Origin: Saposhnikovia divaricata
Lineage: Eukaryota > Streptophyta > Magnoliopsida > Apiales > Apiaceae
DNA length: 64,000 bases
Assembly (NCBI GenBank): GCA_036435485.1
Contig: CM071598.1
Coordinates: 141,278,148 to 141,342,147 of the forward strand
Reading direction: 5' to 3'
This document shows positions 36,066 to 46,937 of this stretch, in pieces. Position 1 is the first letter of the stretch. Every line of letters starts with the position of its first letter. The position numbers were made by a program, and so were the translations under genes. Under the pieces are notes generated by a model. That model saw only the letters and a list, made by a program, of their open reading frames with translations, ran no database searches and was not told where the DNA came from.

Positions 36066-37151
36066 TGTTGGGACAATCAGATCTTGGCACTGCGATTTTT
36101 GATACAATACATTAACGAGTACGAATAGAAAAATCACCTTGTTAACAGTTGATTCCACGCTCTTCTATTGTATTCCCAAATTCCCTTGAGCGAAGTGTGG
36201 CCTTCGTCTTCTCAAGTTAACCTCTCTTCTTGCTCCTGGGTGGCTACAAAATTTTTCCGACCAACCCTCGCAAGAAGAGAATAGGAATATATATAGGGCT
36301 ACAATAGGGATAATGGACAATTAGGTTGAGCCTAGCCCAATGTAATTAAATATTAATTCAATCCACTAAAGAATTAATATTTGCACTACCTTTCCTAATA
36401 CCGTAATTTAATTAATTAATTCGGTTCCAATATTATTTGCTTATTAAATACCCCATGTTTAAAATATCGCATGTCCATTAATTAAATAAATTACTGATAA
36501 TTCATTTAATCAATATCTTTTATCCTTGATCATCCACTCAACCTTTATTTAATTATGCCGGAATAAATCCACCTGCAGGGTTTCACATAATTAAATCTTT
36601 TTGAGGTTTCAAGGGGACATCATTAACCCGAATATTATCAGGACATGGATTCCTTCAATAAATAATATTCACCATATATATTATTTCATCACCCAAAATA
36701 TAATGAAATAAATCAAAAGAATTATTTCATATATAAATCAAAGCATGTAAATAATATACACGTGTCAATTACTATATCTGGATTAAGAACCTAAGCATTA
36801 ATAATAACATAGAATCTTAGTTCACCTTCTTAATCAGTATAAGGGAACAATTCTAAATTTGATCCTGTTCAATATACACAAAGTATACTAGTATTATTTA
36901 TTAGTCAATATAAACTAATCTAAATAATACTACAGCCATTCCAGTGGATTGTCTAACACCACCTGTGCTGTGAACCATATTATATTATATAAACCTTATT
37001 TAATAATCTAATATTCTGTATCCCATTTGATACTAGATTATTCACAATATATAATATTTAGACAACATGTAAACATTTAAATTATTCTCAATAAAATAGG
37101 CCAGAAATAAATGTATATACTTCAAATAAATATTTTCAGTATACACCAACA
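36066..37151 (-). repeat. Copia 5' LTR
   Basis: 1086 bp, partner of 29308-30413. It contains the promoter side of the element on the minus strand. The right end AACACGAGG shows the LTR terminus followed by the duplicated target CGAGG. Confidence 0.93.
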
Positions 37152-37156
37152 CGAGG

Positions 37157-37934
37157 GTGGCTAGAGATTTCAGAGGAGGAGGCTACACAGTTGGAGGAGG
37201 TCGGTGTTGAGATTCCATCGTATGTTGTGTCAGGCTTGAGGAGGAGAGCCAGAGTCAGGGCTAGACAGCAGTATAGGGATTCTATGGCATTAGTACCATA
37301 TATAGGGAGACAGGGACCATCAGCAGGATCAGATGAGGCAGGTCCTTCTAGGGTGAGGGAGGAGGTTCCAGAGGAGGATTTTCCAGCACCTAAACGTCCT
37401 AGAGTAGAGACTGTAGTAGAGGAGCAGCCTGTGTTTAGGAATATCCATATGATTCCTGTTCCACCTATTCCGGTACTATCGCATGTTCCATCATCGATAC
37501 CGAGCCCAGACCCCTTAGATGATTCTGAGGAGGAGGTGGACCCTTTAGAGGATGCAGATGCAGATGCAGATCCAGCCCCTTTAGATACTCCACCCCCACC
37601 GGTAGCTGCACCCCCACCAGTGGCCCCTCCACCAGCGGAAGATACTCTTCATGTTACTTTATTATCAGACTATCAGCTCTTAGAGGGTCAGTTGGTAGAG
37701 TCCCGCCGGATGGTAGATATGCTTTTACAAAGGTTAGCTGGACCCTCGGGCAGGACAGCCCAGATTCCGGAAGGGATATCAGTGGGATTGATCAGTGTAG
37801 AGATGCGATCACTTGCGTGCACTAGGGAGCTGACGGAGGGGAGAGGTGATCCATAGTGGAGAGCAGAGGTAGACAGGGTTATCACATCTACTACGGCCCA
37901 GTTACGAGACATCATCAGAGCAGGATTACCATGA
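37157..37934 (+). pseudogene. Additional proline-rich frame between primer site and gag, element B
   Basis: This continues the frame begun at 29282. It aligns along its length with the frame at 45523-46410 in element C: an acidic N-terminal helix region (SEEEATQLEEVGVEIPSY), an Arg-rich stretch, VPYIGRQGPSAGSDEAGPSR, a KRPR nuclear-localisation-like motif, Pro-rich and acidic segments, and a C-terminal helix block (EGQLVESRRMVDMLLQRL, then GISVGLISVEMRSL). An in-frame TAG at 37854-37856 stands where element C has Ala; the frame then ends at TGA 37932-37934. No catalytic motif is visible. Function is unknown. It is not gag, which starts separately at 38349. Confidence 0.75.
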
Positions 37935-38348
37935 GTTATTGTTAGGGTTTTCAGTCACTAATCAGCCTGTAGTCACCTTAGTGGTGTCATTTTGGAGGAT
38001 TAGTTTAGTTGCTTACTGTATTAATCCTAGTCTGATCAAAGGACTGTTGGTAGTAATTTTGTTGCATCGGATTTACATGTACTAATATTTTGTAAGGTTT
38101 CAAACTTTGTACTTTATGAAGCATATATGTAAATAGTATATAAGAATGTTATCCACGGGTTGTGATGTATTTATTTTAATCAGTGTAGTTTGCACATATT
38201 CTGTCTAAGTTGCCTTATATCTTGATATTAATTAAAATGGTGATATATAAATGTGTTAACTAGTGATATAATTATTGAATATGGGAATAATGGATATTTT
38301 GCCCTAAAATTTGGGTAATTAATGGAGAATATTGTTATTTACATAATC
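37935..38348 (+). other. Spacer between additional frame and gag, element B
   Basis: About 414 bp of AT-rich sequence, equivalent to the 527-bp spacer in element C. No frame is conserved. It could be intronic or internal leader sequence, but I see no decisive splice pair. Confidence 0.5.
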
Positions 38349-39590
38349 ATGCCGCCTAGAAGAAATACAAGAGCATATGCAAGGGAAAATGCCGGGGATC
38401 AAGGAAGTCATAATCTAGAGAATTATAGACAGAATGAAATTGCTATTGATGAATCAGATTATGAGGAAGAAGAATATGAATCAACTGCCTAAGAAGGGAA
38501 CCAGGGAGGAAATCCATTAAACCAATTTATTGACTTATTGAGGCAGAATTTAAATCTTCATCAGAACCCTCAAAAACCACCGGTTCCACCTAATCCAGTA
38601 GCCAACTCATTCCGTGCTTTTAAGTCAATGAAACCCCCAGAGTTTGAAGGAACCGCGGACCCAGTTGTAGCTAGGGCATGGCTAAAGGAAATGGAGAAAG
38701 CTTTTGAGATATTGAATGTAGATGAGGGTCAGAAAACAATCTTTGCTGCCTATCTCCTAAATGGAGAAGCTAATTATTGGTGGGAATCTAAAAGGAACCT
38801 AGAAGGAGAAGGAGTAATAACTTGGGAGATATTTTCTAGAATGTTTTTAGATAAATATTCTCCTAAGTATATGGAAAATCAAATGGAGACAAAATTTTTA
38901 GAGCTAAAGCAAAATAATCTAACAGTGGCTGAGTATGAATCTAAGTTTACTGAGTTGTCTAGGTTTGTACCAGATTTTGTAAATTCTGAGGAAAAGCGAG
39001 CAAGAAGATTTCTACTGGGATTGAAACCGTGGATACAGACTCGGGTGGCAGCCTTTGAATTGACGGATTATGCCGCGATAGTTCAGAAAGCATCAATAAT
39101 AGAAGCAGGGAGTGAACAAGTGCAAAGAGACCGATAGAGTAAGAAAAGAAAGGCTGAAAGTCAAAAGGGAAGTTCAACTGGAAGAAACTTTCCTAGTAAA
39201 TTTAGTAAAGGGCAAGGGTCTCAGTTTGCGAGAAATCCAGGATTCAGTAGAAGTCATAGTGAGACGGTTAATCAGGATGGTAAGCAGTCAGGAGCATCCC
39301 AGTCCAATCAATCAAGACCACCGTTACTTAACTGTAAAACTTATGGTAGGAAGCATACGGGCGTTTGTAGGCTGCTAGGAATAATTTGTTATAAGTGTGG
39401 ACAGAAGGGGCATTATTCTAACAAGTGCCAATCAACTAACACTAATACCAAGGGAGACTTCAAGTGCTTCCAGTGTGGAAAATTGGGACAAATGGCTAAA
39501 GATTGCCGTTCTGGTGGTTCATCTGCAACAAGGCAAAGTGGTACTGCTTCAAATAGATCTCCTACTGCCAGAACATTTAATATGACCTTG
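38349..39590 (+). pseudogene. Element B gag, two stops
   Basis: The frame starts ATG CCG CCT AGA (MPPRR), the same start as in element C. It has the gypsy gag core (FRAFKSMKPPEFEGT, then AWLKEMEKAF, YWWE and LTVAEYESKFTELSRF) and the nucleocapsid Cys clusters (CYKCGQKGHYSNKC, then CFQCGKLGQMAKDC). In the last cluster the zinc-binding His is Gln. Stops at 38490-38492 (TAA where element C has CAA) and 39135-39137 (TAG where element C has GAG) break it, with no frameshift. It continues without a break into protease. Confidence 0.9.
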
Positions 39591-41812
39591 AGTGATGCGG
39601 TAAGGCATCCGGATGTAATTGCAGGTACGCTCCAACTTAACTCCTTAAGTGCAAATGTTTTATTTGATTCAGGAGCGCCCAAATCTTTTATATCCCAAGA
39701 CTTTGCTAGTAAATTGAAACTTAAGGTAGAATCATTACAAGAACCCTTACGGGTAGAGATAGCTAATCAGGAAGTCATTCCAGTTAAACAAGTATATCCA
39801 AATTGTGACCTAGAATTCGAAGGATGCCAGCTTCAAGTAGATTTAATTCCTCTGAAATTAGGAGAGTTTGATGTTATTCTAGGAATGGATTGGTTATCAA
39901 AGAACGAAGCTAATATTGACAAAAAGGGAAAAAAAGTAAGGATAAAACTACCTGAAGGTAAAGAATTGGTGTTTAGAGGACAAAGGCAAAATAAACAATT
40001 TCTGACTAGTATACAAGCTAAAAGATTGATACGCCAAGGATGTGAGTCGTACGTAGCTTATGTGATAGATGCCACTAAGAGGGTACCTGACTTAAGTGGG
40101 ATTTCTGTAGTCAATGAGTTTGCGGATGTGTTTCCAGAAGATCTTCCGGGATTGCCACCTGATAGGGAGATATAATTTGCTATAGACTTAGTGCCTGGAG
40201 TAGCACCAGTTTCAAAAGTCCCGTATAGGCTAGCCCCAGTTGAACTAAAGGAATTAGCTTCCCAACTGCAGGAATTACTTGATAATGGCTTTATCCGACC
40301 TAGTGTATATCCATGGGGAGCACTTGTGTTATTTGTTAAAAAGAAGGATGGAAGCATGAGGCTGTGCATAGATTATAGAGAGTTGAACAAGTTGACGATC
40401 AAGAATAAATATCCTTTACCAAGGATTGATGATTTGTTTGACCAATTGAAGGGTGCTGAGTATTTTTCGAAAATAGATTTAAGATCCGGATATCACCAAC
40501 TAAAGATTAAACCTGAGGATATTCCCAAAACAGCATTTCGCACACGTTATGGGCATTATGAATTTTTGGTAATGTCATTCGGTTTAACTAATGCGCCAGC
40601 AGCTTTCATGGACTTAATGAATAGGATTTTCAAGAAATATCTAGATAAGTTTGTTATAGTCTTCATTGATGATATATTGGTTTATTCAAAGACTAAGAAA
40701 GAACATGAGGAACATTTGAGGATAGTTTTAGAAACCTTGAGGCAAGAGCGGCTGTACGCTAAGTTTTCAAAGTGTGAATTTTGGTTGTAAGAAGTCCAGT
40801 TTTTAGGATATGTGATAAGTAAGGAAGGAGTGCTAGTTGATCCCGAAAAAATAAAAGCAATTTCAAATTGGGAAAGACCAAAGACTCCAACGGAGGTAAG
40901 AAGTTTTGTAGGACTGGCTGGATATTATAGGAGATTTGTGCAGGATTTTGCTAAGATAGCAGCACCGTTAACCTGACTAACTTGTAAAACTGAGAAGTTT
41001 GTGTGGACTGATAATTGTGAAGAGAGTTTCCAGGAGCTAAAGAAAAGGTTAGTGACAGCTACAGTACTAACTTTACCAGATGAAAAAGGGAACTTTGTAA
41101 TTTTTAGTGACGCATCCCATAAGGGCTTAGGTTGTGTACTTATGCAACATGGCACGGTGATTGCATATGCATTAAGACAATTGAAGGAATATGAGTTAAA
41201 GTACCTTACCCATGATTTAGAGTTAGCTGCCATAGTGTTTGATTTGAAAATTTAGAGACACTATTTATACTGGGAAAAGTGTGAGATTTACTCTGATCAT
41301 AAGAGTTTGAAGTACATATTCACTCAAAAAGAATTAAACATGAGACAGAGAAGGTGGTTAGAGTTGATCAAGGATTATGATTGTGAGATCCACTACCACC
41401 CCGGGAAGGCCAATGTGGTGGCCGATGCTCTTAGTCGAAAAGAGAGACTTAGGATGTTAACTGCGTCAGAGGAGTTAATCAAGGATCTTGAGAGATTGGA
41501 AATTGAGGTAAAAATACCAGAAGAAGGTCAGGAGAGTTTAATGGAAATTAGTGTCCAACCACCGTTGTTGGAAAAGATTAGGTTATGTCAAGAAAAGAAG
41601 ATGGAAGAGGAAGAGAAGTCCTATGAGGAAATAATGATAGGAGAAGAGATCAAATGTGAGAGAGATGAGAAGGGAATTATGAGGTATGCATCGAGGATAT
41701 GGATTCCGAATGTTCAGGAGTTAAAAGATGAAATTTTACGAGAAGCTCATAATTCACGGTATTTAATTCACCCAGGCAGCACCAAAATGTATCAGGATTT
41801 GAAAGAATTTTA
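39591..41812 (+). pseudogene. Element B pol: protease, reverse transcriptase, RNase H, start of integrase
   Basis: Same frame as gag. The protease has LFDSGAPKSFIS (D at 39666) and ILGMDWL. Reverse transcriptase has [37 protein letters not shown] and the catalytic FIDD (40662-40673). RNase H has [10 protein letters not shown] and ends with [16 protein letters not shown]. Integrase begins with the HPGST zinc-site half and is cut by element C after LKEFY. Stops are at 40173 (TAA), 40788 (TAA), 40974 (TGA) and 41253 (TAG for a conserved Trp); there is no frameshift. Catalytic residues are kept, so decay is recent relative to the number of stops. Confidence 0.92.
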
Positions 41813-44790
41813 TGTAATAACCCTTACTTTAGAAAGGCTACAGTGCCCAAATGAATAGTGATCTTGAGGAATCCTGGGAAATTGGGGGTAGGTACTCTAT
41901 ACTAGGGATGGAAAATGAGTAAACAAAAACTATATTAGTGTTGTACATTGAAAATAAGTGACTCGAAATGACGATGGATTTTAGAAATTCCTGAATTTTG
42001 ATTTTGAGGATTTTGAGCTCGAACGAACTTCTATATCTTGGATATTAAGAAGTATAGAAATACTAAAGGAATTATATATTGAGGAATTAGTGAATTTAAG
42101 TTAAACCAAGGGATTATTAAGTTAAGAGAATACCAAAGGAAATTGGATTTGTAAATGATTTCGAAAACCACTGAGATAATGAGGTATACTCGAAACAAAC
42201 CACGATTAGACGAATATGGAAACCAAGCAACCAAGATTAGTAATTTAGCAAGGGTGCATACCACATTATGATTGTCCAAGGTTAGTAGCATAATATTTAG
42301 AAAATAAGTAAATGAGAATATGAACTCATCTTAATGACATCACTAATGATCTCATACTCCACTAACTCAAAATTAAGGGCAAATTAGTCTTTAAACCATA
42401 GGATTTTCCACAAAACTCTAGAATTCTCAAGAAATTAAGACAAGATGAGATAGGATTAACAAAACACAAAAAAATCTCCTCCCCCATCCTCTTCATTGCA
42501 TTCGGCCAAGAGAAAAAAAAGGGGGAAATTGGAAACTTGAAACCCTAGTTCCAAGCCATCTAAATTCAAGGAAAAATTCATGAAGGTTGCTTACATATAG
42601 ACTAAGGTATGCTATGAATTCTAGCTTCTAACTCCATTCCATGTTTGAGAAATAAATCATGAAGGTGATGATGAATAGTGCATGAATAGTAACTTTAAGA
42701 AACTAACTTGGTTTTTCATGGCTCCTTTAGTTGATTCAAGCTATTGTAAGGTTGTTAAGGATTATCCAAGACTTGTTGAGTGTTGTTAGAGCTTCAAGAA
42801 GGTATAACTACTCTTGCCCTCTTTGTATTTATGGTGTAAACTAAGTTGGTTAGTAGTTAAGTGAAGTTAATGTTTAGTTTATAATGAGTATGTGTTATAA
42901 GTGGTTTGTTTTGATGTGGAAAGTGTGTGTTGTGGACTTGTAACCATGGCTGGTAATGAAGACCACATGGTGTAGGTGATGATTATGGTGTTTGATAATT
43001 GATTTGGAGGAGTTGGATTTATGGAAATTACGAAATTATAGTCGTTATAATGCCCGATTTTCGTTAGAATGTAAGTTGCCCTGTTTTGGACCCCCTGCAT
43101 CCGTACGGTACCCTACTGTCCAGGTTCCTAATTAACTATGAAATGATAGAGCTTAGTTCATAGATCGTTTTGATATAAGGTGCGTTAAAATCTGATGAAC
43201 GGTTTAGGAGAAAAGTCAGTTTTAGTGAAAGCGGTTCAGAAACCAAGAAACCGTAAATGTATCAAACTTGAGGTTACAATTACCATACTTTAACATTGTT
43301 AAAAGTCACGAAATTTTGGGATATGGTAGTAGTGTGGTCAAAGAACTATTTCCAGTTGACCTTACAATAAAATTCGAAATTTAAAAATTATAAGAAATTC
43401 TGTAGTCGAGTATGGTCGTTAAGGGAAATGGTGAAAACCCCTGAAACTTCGACTAAGGTTTTAAATGGCTAAGTTCTTGAACCTTTGGGGTAATAGGAAT
43501 ACGTTAAACTTATATTAAAGTTTCAAAAGGTAATGTTATACAAGAGTGTAGTGAGTAAGAGATGTGGTTCTAACGACGGTCCTTTTGTGTTTATAGAAAC
43601 TCCGGAAGAGGGACGAGCCATACCGTCAGGATATCGAAACCGAGGCAAGATTTCTTCTATCCCTATTTGTAAAACTACTTATCTTCACAAAGAAACTTGA
43701 TTTCATAGAATATATATGTGATGCTATTATTACTATATTGTGAAGAAATTGTCTTCCTTGAGTATTAATATTGAAAAGAAAGATATACGAAGATGTATAT
43801 GAATATGGATATGAGTATAAGATGTATATGAATATGAATAAGAGTATGAGACGGATATGTATAGAGATGATTATGCATGAATTGAACATGCCTTATGATT
43901 AAGATAATAAGAGAGAATGGTATCAGTTGTTATCGAAGGTTATATGGTTATAATATTATATTAAAAATGTTCTTTTTGAGTATCAGTGGTTTAATAAACA
44001 TTATTTGATTATCATGCATTACTCTTAAAATAGATGGAATATTTTACGAATATAAAAGTATATTTGATTTATGAATATGAAAGAGAGGTCTGAATCATAA
44101 TCAAAGCAATATGATATATACATATATTTTATAGAAGTAATGTGCGAGAATGGAAATGATATGAGGGAATGATATGTGGAAATGAAAGTGAGAAAATGGA
44201 AATGTGGAATGATATTTTAAAAAGAGAATAATGATGTGATAAAGAGGGGGATTGCAACAGACTTGCGTAAGTGGCTGTGTCAGGGCTGTGTGCGACACAG
44301 TCCAGCATTTATTATTTTTGTTACGGCACGAAGATGCCAAGGGAGGATGTTAGCAGGTGGCCTTCCTCCAGGGATGATCTTCATTCCTTCTACCGGTAGT
44401 AAAAAGAGAGCAGGTACGATTAGGCGACTGATCATCGTCCTAACGTATCAGGCGACAGCAGATATCCCCAATGTTTTCGAAAAGAAAGTGTAGACAATGG
44501 TTTTCAGATTTCTATACTGAAAACAAAATAATGATACGAGATGATGGAATTATGATTACAGATGAAGCAAAACTGATATTATATTAGATGAAGAAAAACT
44601 GATATTATATTATTTCAGATTCTATACTGAAAACAGAATAATGATATGAGATGATGGAATTATGGTTGCAGATGAAGAAAAACTGATATTATATTAATTT
44701 AGATTTCTTTCTTATAATAGTGAGTGGATGATGTATTATTAAATAAGAGCTTTATTCTTCCTTAAGGATTTTAATTGTTTCCTGCTATTA

Positions 44791-44833
<43 letters not shown>

Positions 44834-45328
44834 GTTCACATTTTAAATTTTAGTTACAGTATTATCTTGCTGAGCTGTTATAGCTCACTCTTGCTACTTA
44901 TGTATATAGCAGCTAGGTCCCATGCCGATACTACGTACCACACCCCGCAAGAGGGTAAGGGAAAGGCGACCTTTTGAGTGTGTGCTGGCGACCATCCCCG
45001 AGGTAGTGACAAGCGAAGGGGTTTAGTATACTTATGTATATTAAGTGTGTAAGTTGTAATAAGCCTTAGTTGTTGAAGTGCTTCCTGTAGAAGCTTTGTT
45101 CAACAATGTACTTAGTAAATTCTGGGCTTGTAATAACTGTTAACTTTAAAACTTTTAAATATTGTGGATGTTGTTCTATGAGCATATGGCTGGTGTGTGT
45201 GTGTGTATTAGTGTGGGGTCAATTGCTTAATTATCAAATATAAAAAAAAAACTCAAGAGATATTGATATTGAATGGAAATTGGACCTTGACGGCCCGGTT
45301 CCTTGACCCCGGATCCCGGGGCGTCACA
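41813..45328 (+). repeat. Element C 5' LTR
   Basis: 3516 bp. It contains the CTACCGGTAG (44390-44399) and TGATCA (44429-44434) blocks, the hairpin TGAGCTGTTATAGCTCA (44871-44887), a (TA)n microsatellite near 44803-44831 and a GT run near 45193. A near-duplicate 50-bp segment (AAACTGATATTATATTA) recurs around 44570-44700. Open frames such as 44236-44493 occur identically in both LTRs but resemble nothing known. Confidence 0.93.
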
Positions 45329-45330
45329 AA

Positions 45331-45342
45331 TGGTATCAGAGC
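45331..45342 (+). other. Element C primer binding site (iMet type)
   Basis: TGGTATCAGAGC, two bases after the LTR end. The following 180 bp to the additional frame show nothing recognisable. Confidence 0.92.
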
Positions 45343-45522
45343 TAAGAGTCATAATGCTCAAGAACAAAAGTGATAATAATAAATGTATCAGTTATAATAT
45401 AAATTGTGAACTTCCATCAAGTTCAGGGGTGGTATATCGCAGGTAGTATTTACTTTAAGCATATATTATAATTTATTAGACTGTTACTAATAGAATTTTA
45501 TGTTTTATTATAGGGAGCGGAG

Positions 45523-46410
45523 ATGGGTGAGCCGAGTCAGGACCCCCAGTGGCTAGGGATGTCAGAGCAGGAGCTATTAGATCTTCAGCTGGCCGGGGTA
45601 GAGGTCCCCAAGTATGCAGTTGAGGACCTCAGGGAGAGACGCCGGGCGGCGGCTAGAGAGCGATTAGAGAGAGAGGAGGCAGAGGAGCAGAGACGGAGAG
45701 ATGCTGTGGCCATAGTGCCATATATGGGTAGACCTTCTACAGGATCTGACGAGGCAGGTCCTTCCAGAGTGAGATCGGAGATCCCTGAGGAGGAGAGGCC
45801 ACTGCGTAAGAGGCCTAGGTTGTCAGTTATACATGAGGAGTCGATTGAGTGGAGGGATATTCAGATGGTTCCCACCCCTGTCCGACCCGTCCCAGTGCTG
45901 TCACCAGTTCCATCCCCTCTACCTAGTCCTGACCCTATAGATGATCCTTTTGAGCAGTTTACCCCTCCAGGGCATTTTGGTTTTTTTGAGGAGGAGGAGG
46001 ATCCTTCAGAGGATGCTGAGACAGAGTCGGTTCCTCCATCCCCACCCTTTGCACCTCCACCACCTCCACCTGTGGATGCACCTCCCCTAGCTGTACCCCC
46101 TTAGGAGGCACCCCTACCGGCGGGTGACCCACTTTCAGCTACCTTATTGACCGAGTACTTTGCCCTTCAGGGACAGTTGGAGGAGTCCCGCAGGACTATA
46201 GACACCCTTCTACAGAGGTTAGAGAGAGGGAGAGGAGGGGTTATCCCGGATGGGATGTCTCTGGGGATGATCAGTATTGAGCTACGAGCATTAGGAGATA
46301 TTAGGAGGTTGTTGGGTGATAGAGGAGACCCGGCATGGAGGGCCCAGATAGTTGATACGGTTACTACCATGGTAGTCCAGATACGGGATGTTGTCAGGGC
46401 AGGGTTGTGA
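45523..46410 (+). CDS. Additional proline-rich frame between primer site and gag, element C (one TAG)
   Basis: A 296-codon frame, open except for TAG at 46102-46104 after LAVPP. In order: MGEPSQDPQWLGMSEQELL, a predicted Arg/Glu-rich coiled coil (about residues 38-60), VPYMGRPSTGSDEAGPSR, an RKRPRL nuclear-localisation-like motif near residue 100, Pro-rich repeats (SPVPSPLPSPDP), an acidic run (FFEEEEDPSEDAE), a poly-Pro stretch, then a C-terminal helical block (LQGQLEESRRTIDTLLQRL, GMSLGMISIELRAL) ending VVRAGL. The same architecture is in element B. It is separated from gag by 527 bp, and ATG 45523 is the first in frame. No enzyme motif is seen. The TAG may be a mutation (CAG to TAG) or, less likely, read through. 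Function unknown. Confidence 0.7.
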
Positions 46411-46937
46411 GCCGGGATAGTAGTTTCGTCACTAATCAGACTAGTCATCTTATTGATGTCATTTTGGGGATTAGTTTAGTTGTTCACTGTTTTAATCCCA
46501 GTCTGATTAGAGGACAGTTTGTAGTACTTTTGTGATATCGGATTAGTATGCACGGCTATGTTTTGGGTTTCGAACCTTGTATTAGATGATGTATATTATT
46601 AGCAGTAAAAGATGTTGTACCCAAATTGTAAAATATTTATGTACATTAATGAAGTTTGTGCATTTCTATCTAAATTTTTGCTGCATTATATTTTTTTAAA
46701 ATGTTGAGACTCAAAAATATTGATGTATAAAAGGTGATTGACTTAATGAAAAGGCTATCGTGTTAAGGGCGATACACTTACCTACTAAAGTTATGATATA
46801 ACTAGATGCAAATCGCGTGATAAAGATATTGTGATGTGCAAATGAGTTAATTAATGATATAATTGTGTATATAGAAATGATGTATATTGTAACCCAAATT
46901 CGGGTAATTAATAAGGACTATTGTTATGTACAGAACT
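46411..46937 (+). other. Spacer between additional frame and gag, element C
   Basis: 527 bp, AT-rich, with no frame shared with element B. Both spacers contain TTAGTTTAGTTG and CAGTCTGAT near their start, so they are homologous non-coding sequence. Confidence 0.55.

Larger units (their letters stand above)
29308..37151 (-). mobile_element. Complete Ty1/copia retrotransposon
   Basis: 7844 bp, minus strand, with perfect CGAGG duplications (29303-29307, 37152-37156). LTRs of 1106 and 1086 bp both begin TGTTGGTGTATACTG and end CCCAACA on the minus strand. They look near-identical, with one indel of about 19 bp near 29568 and few substitutions. Primer site, polypurine tract and a single open gag-pol frame are all present in the right order. 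By structure this is the youngest-looking complete element with coding capacity in the window. One conserved zinc-knuckle residue is changed (see the polyprotein). Confidence 0.95.

Noticed and set aside
37191..37856. Proline-rich frame taken as a host extensin-like gene
   Set aside because: It has a homologue at the same place in element C and lies between primer site and gag, so it belongs to the retrotransposon.
39112..39378. Frame overlapping the gag nucleocapsid region of element B
   Set aside because: It is out of frame with gag; the true frame contains the zinc-knuckle cysteines.
44236..44493. Open frame repeated in both LTRs of element C (also 51302-51559)
   Set aside because: It lies wholly in LTR sequence, has no family resemblance, and is copied only because the LTR is duplicated.
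44803..44831. (TA)n run as a regulatory element
   Set aside because: A simple microsatellite whose length differs between the two otherwise near-identical LTRs.
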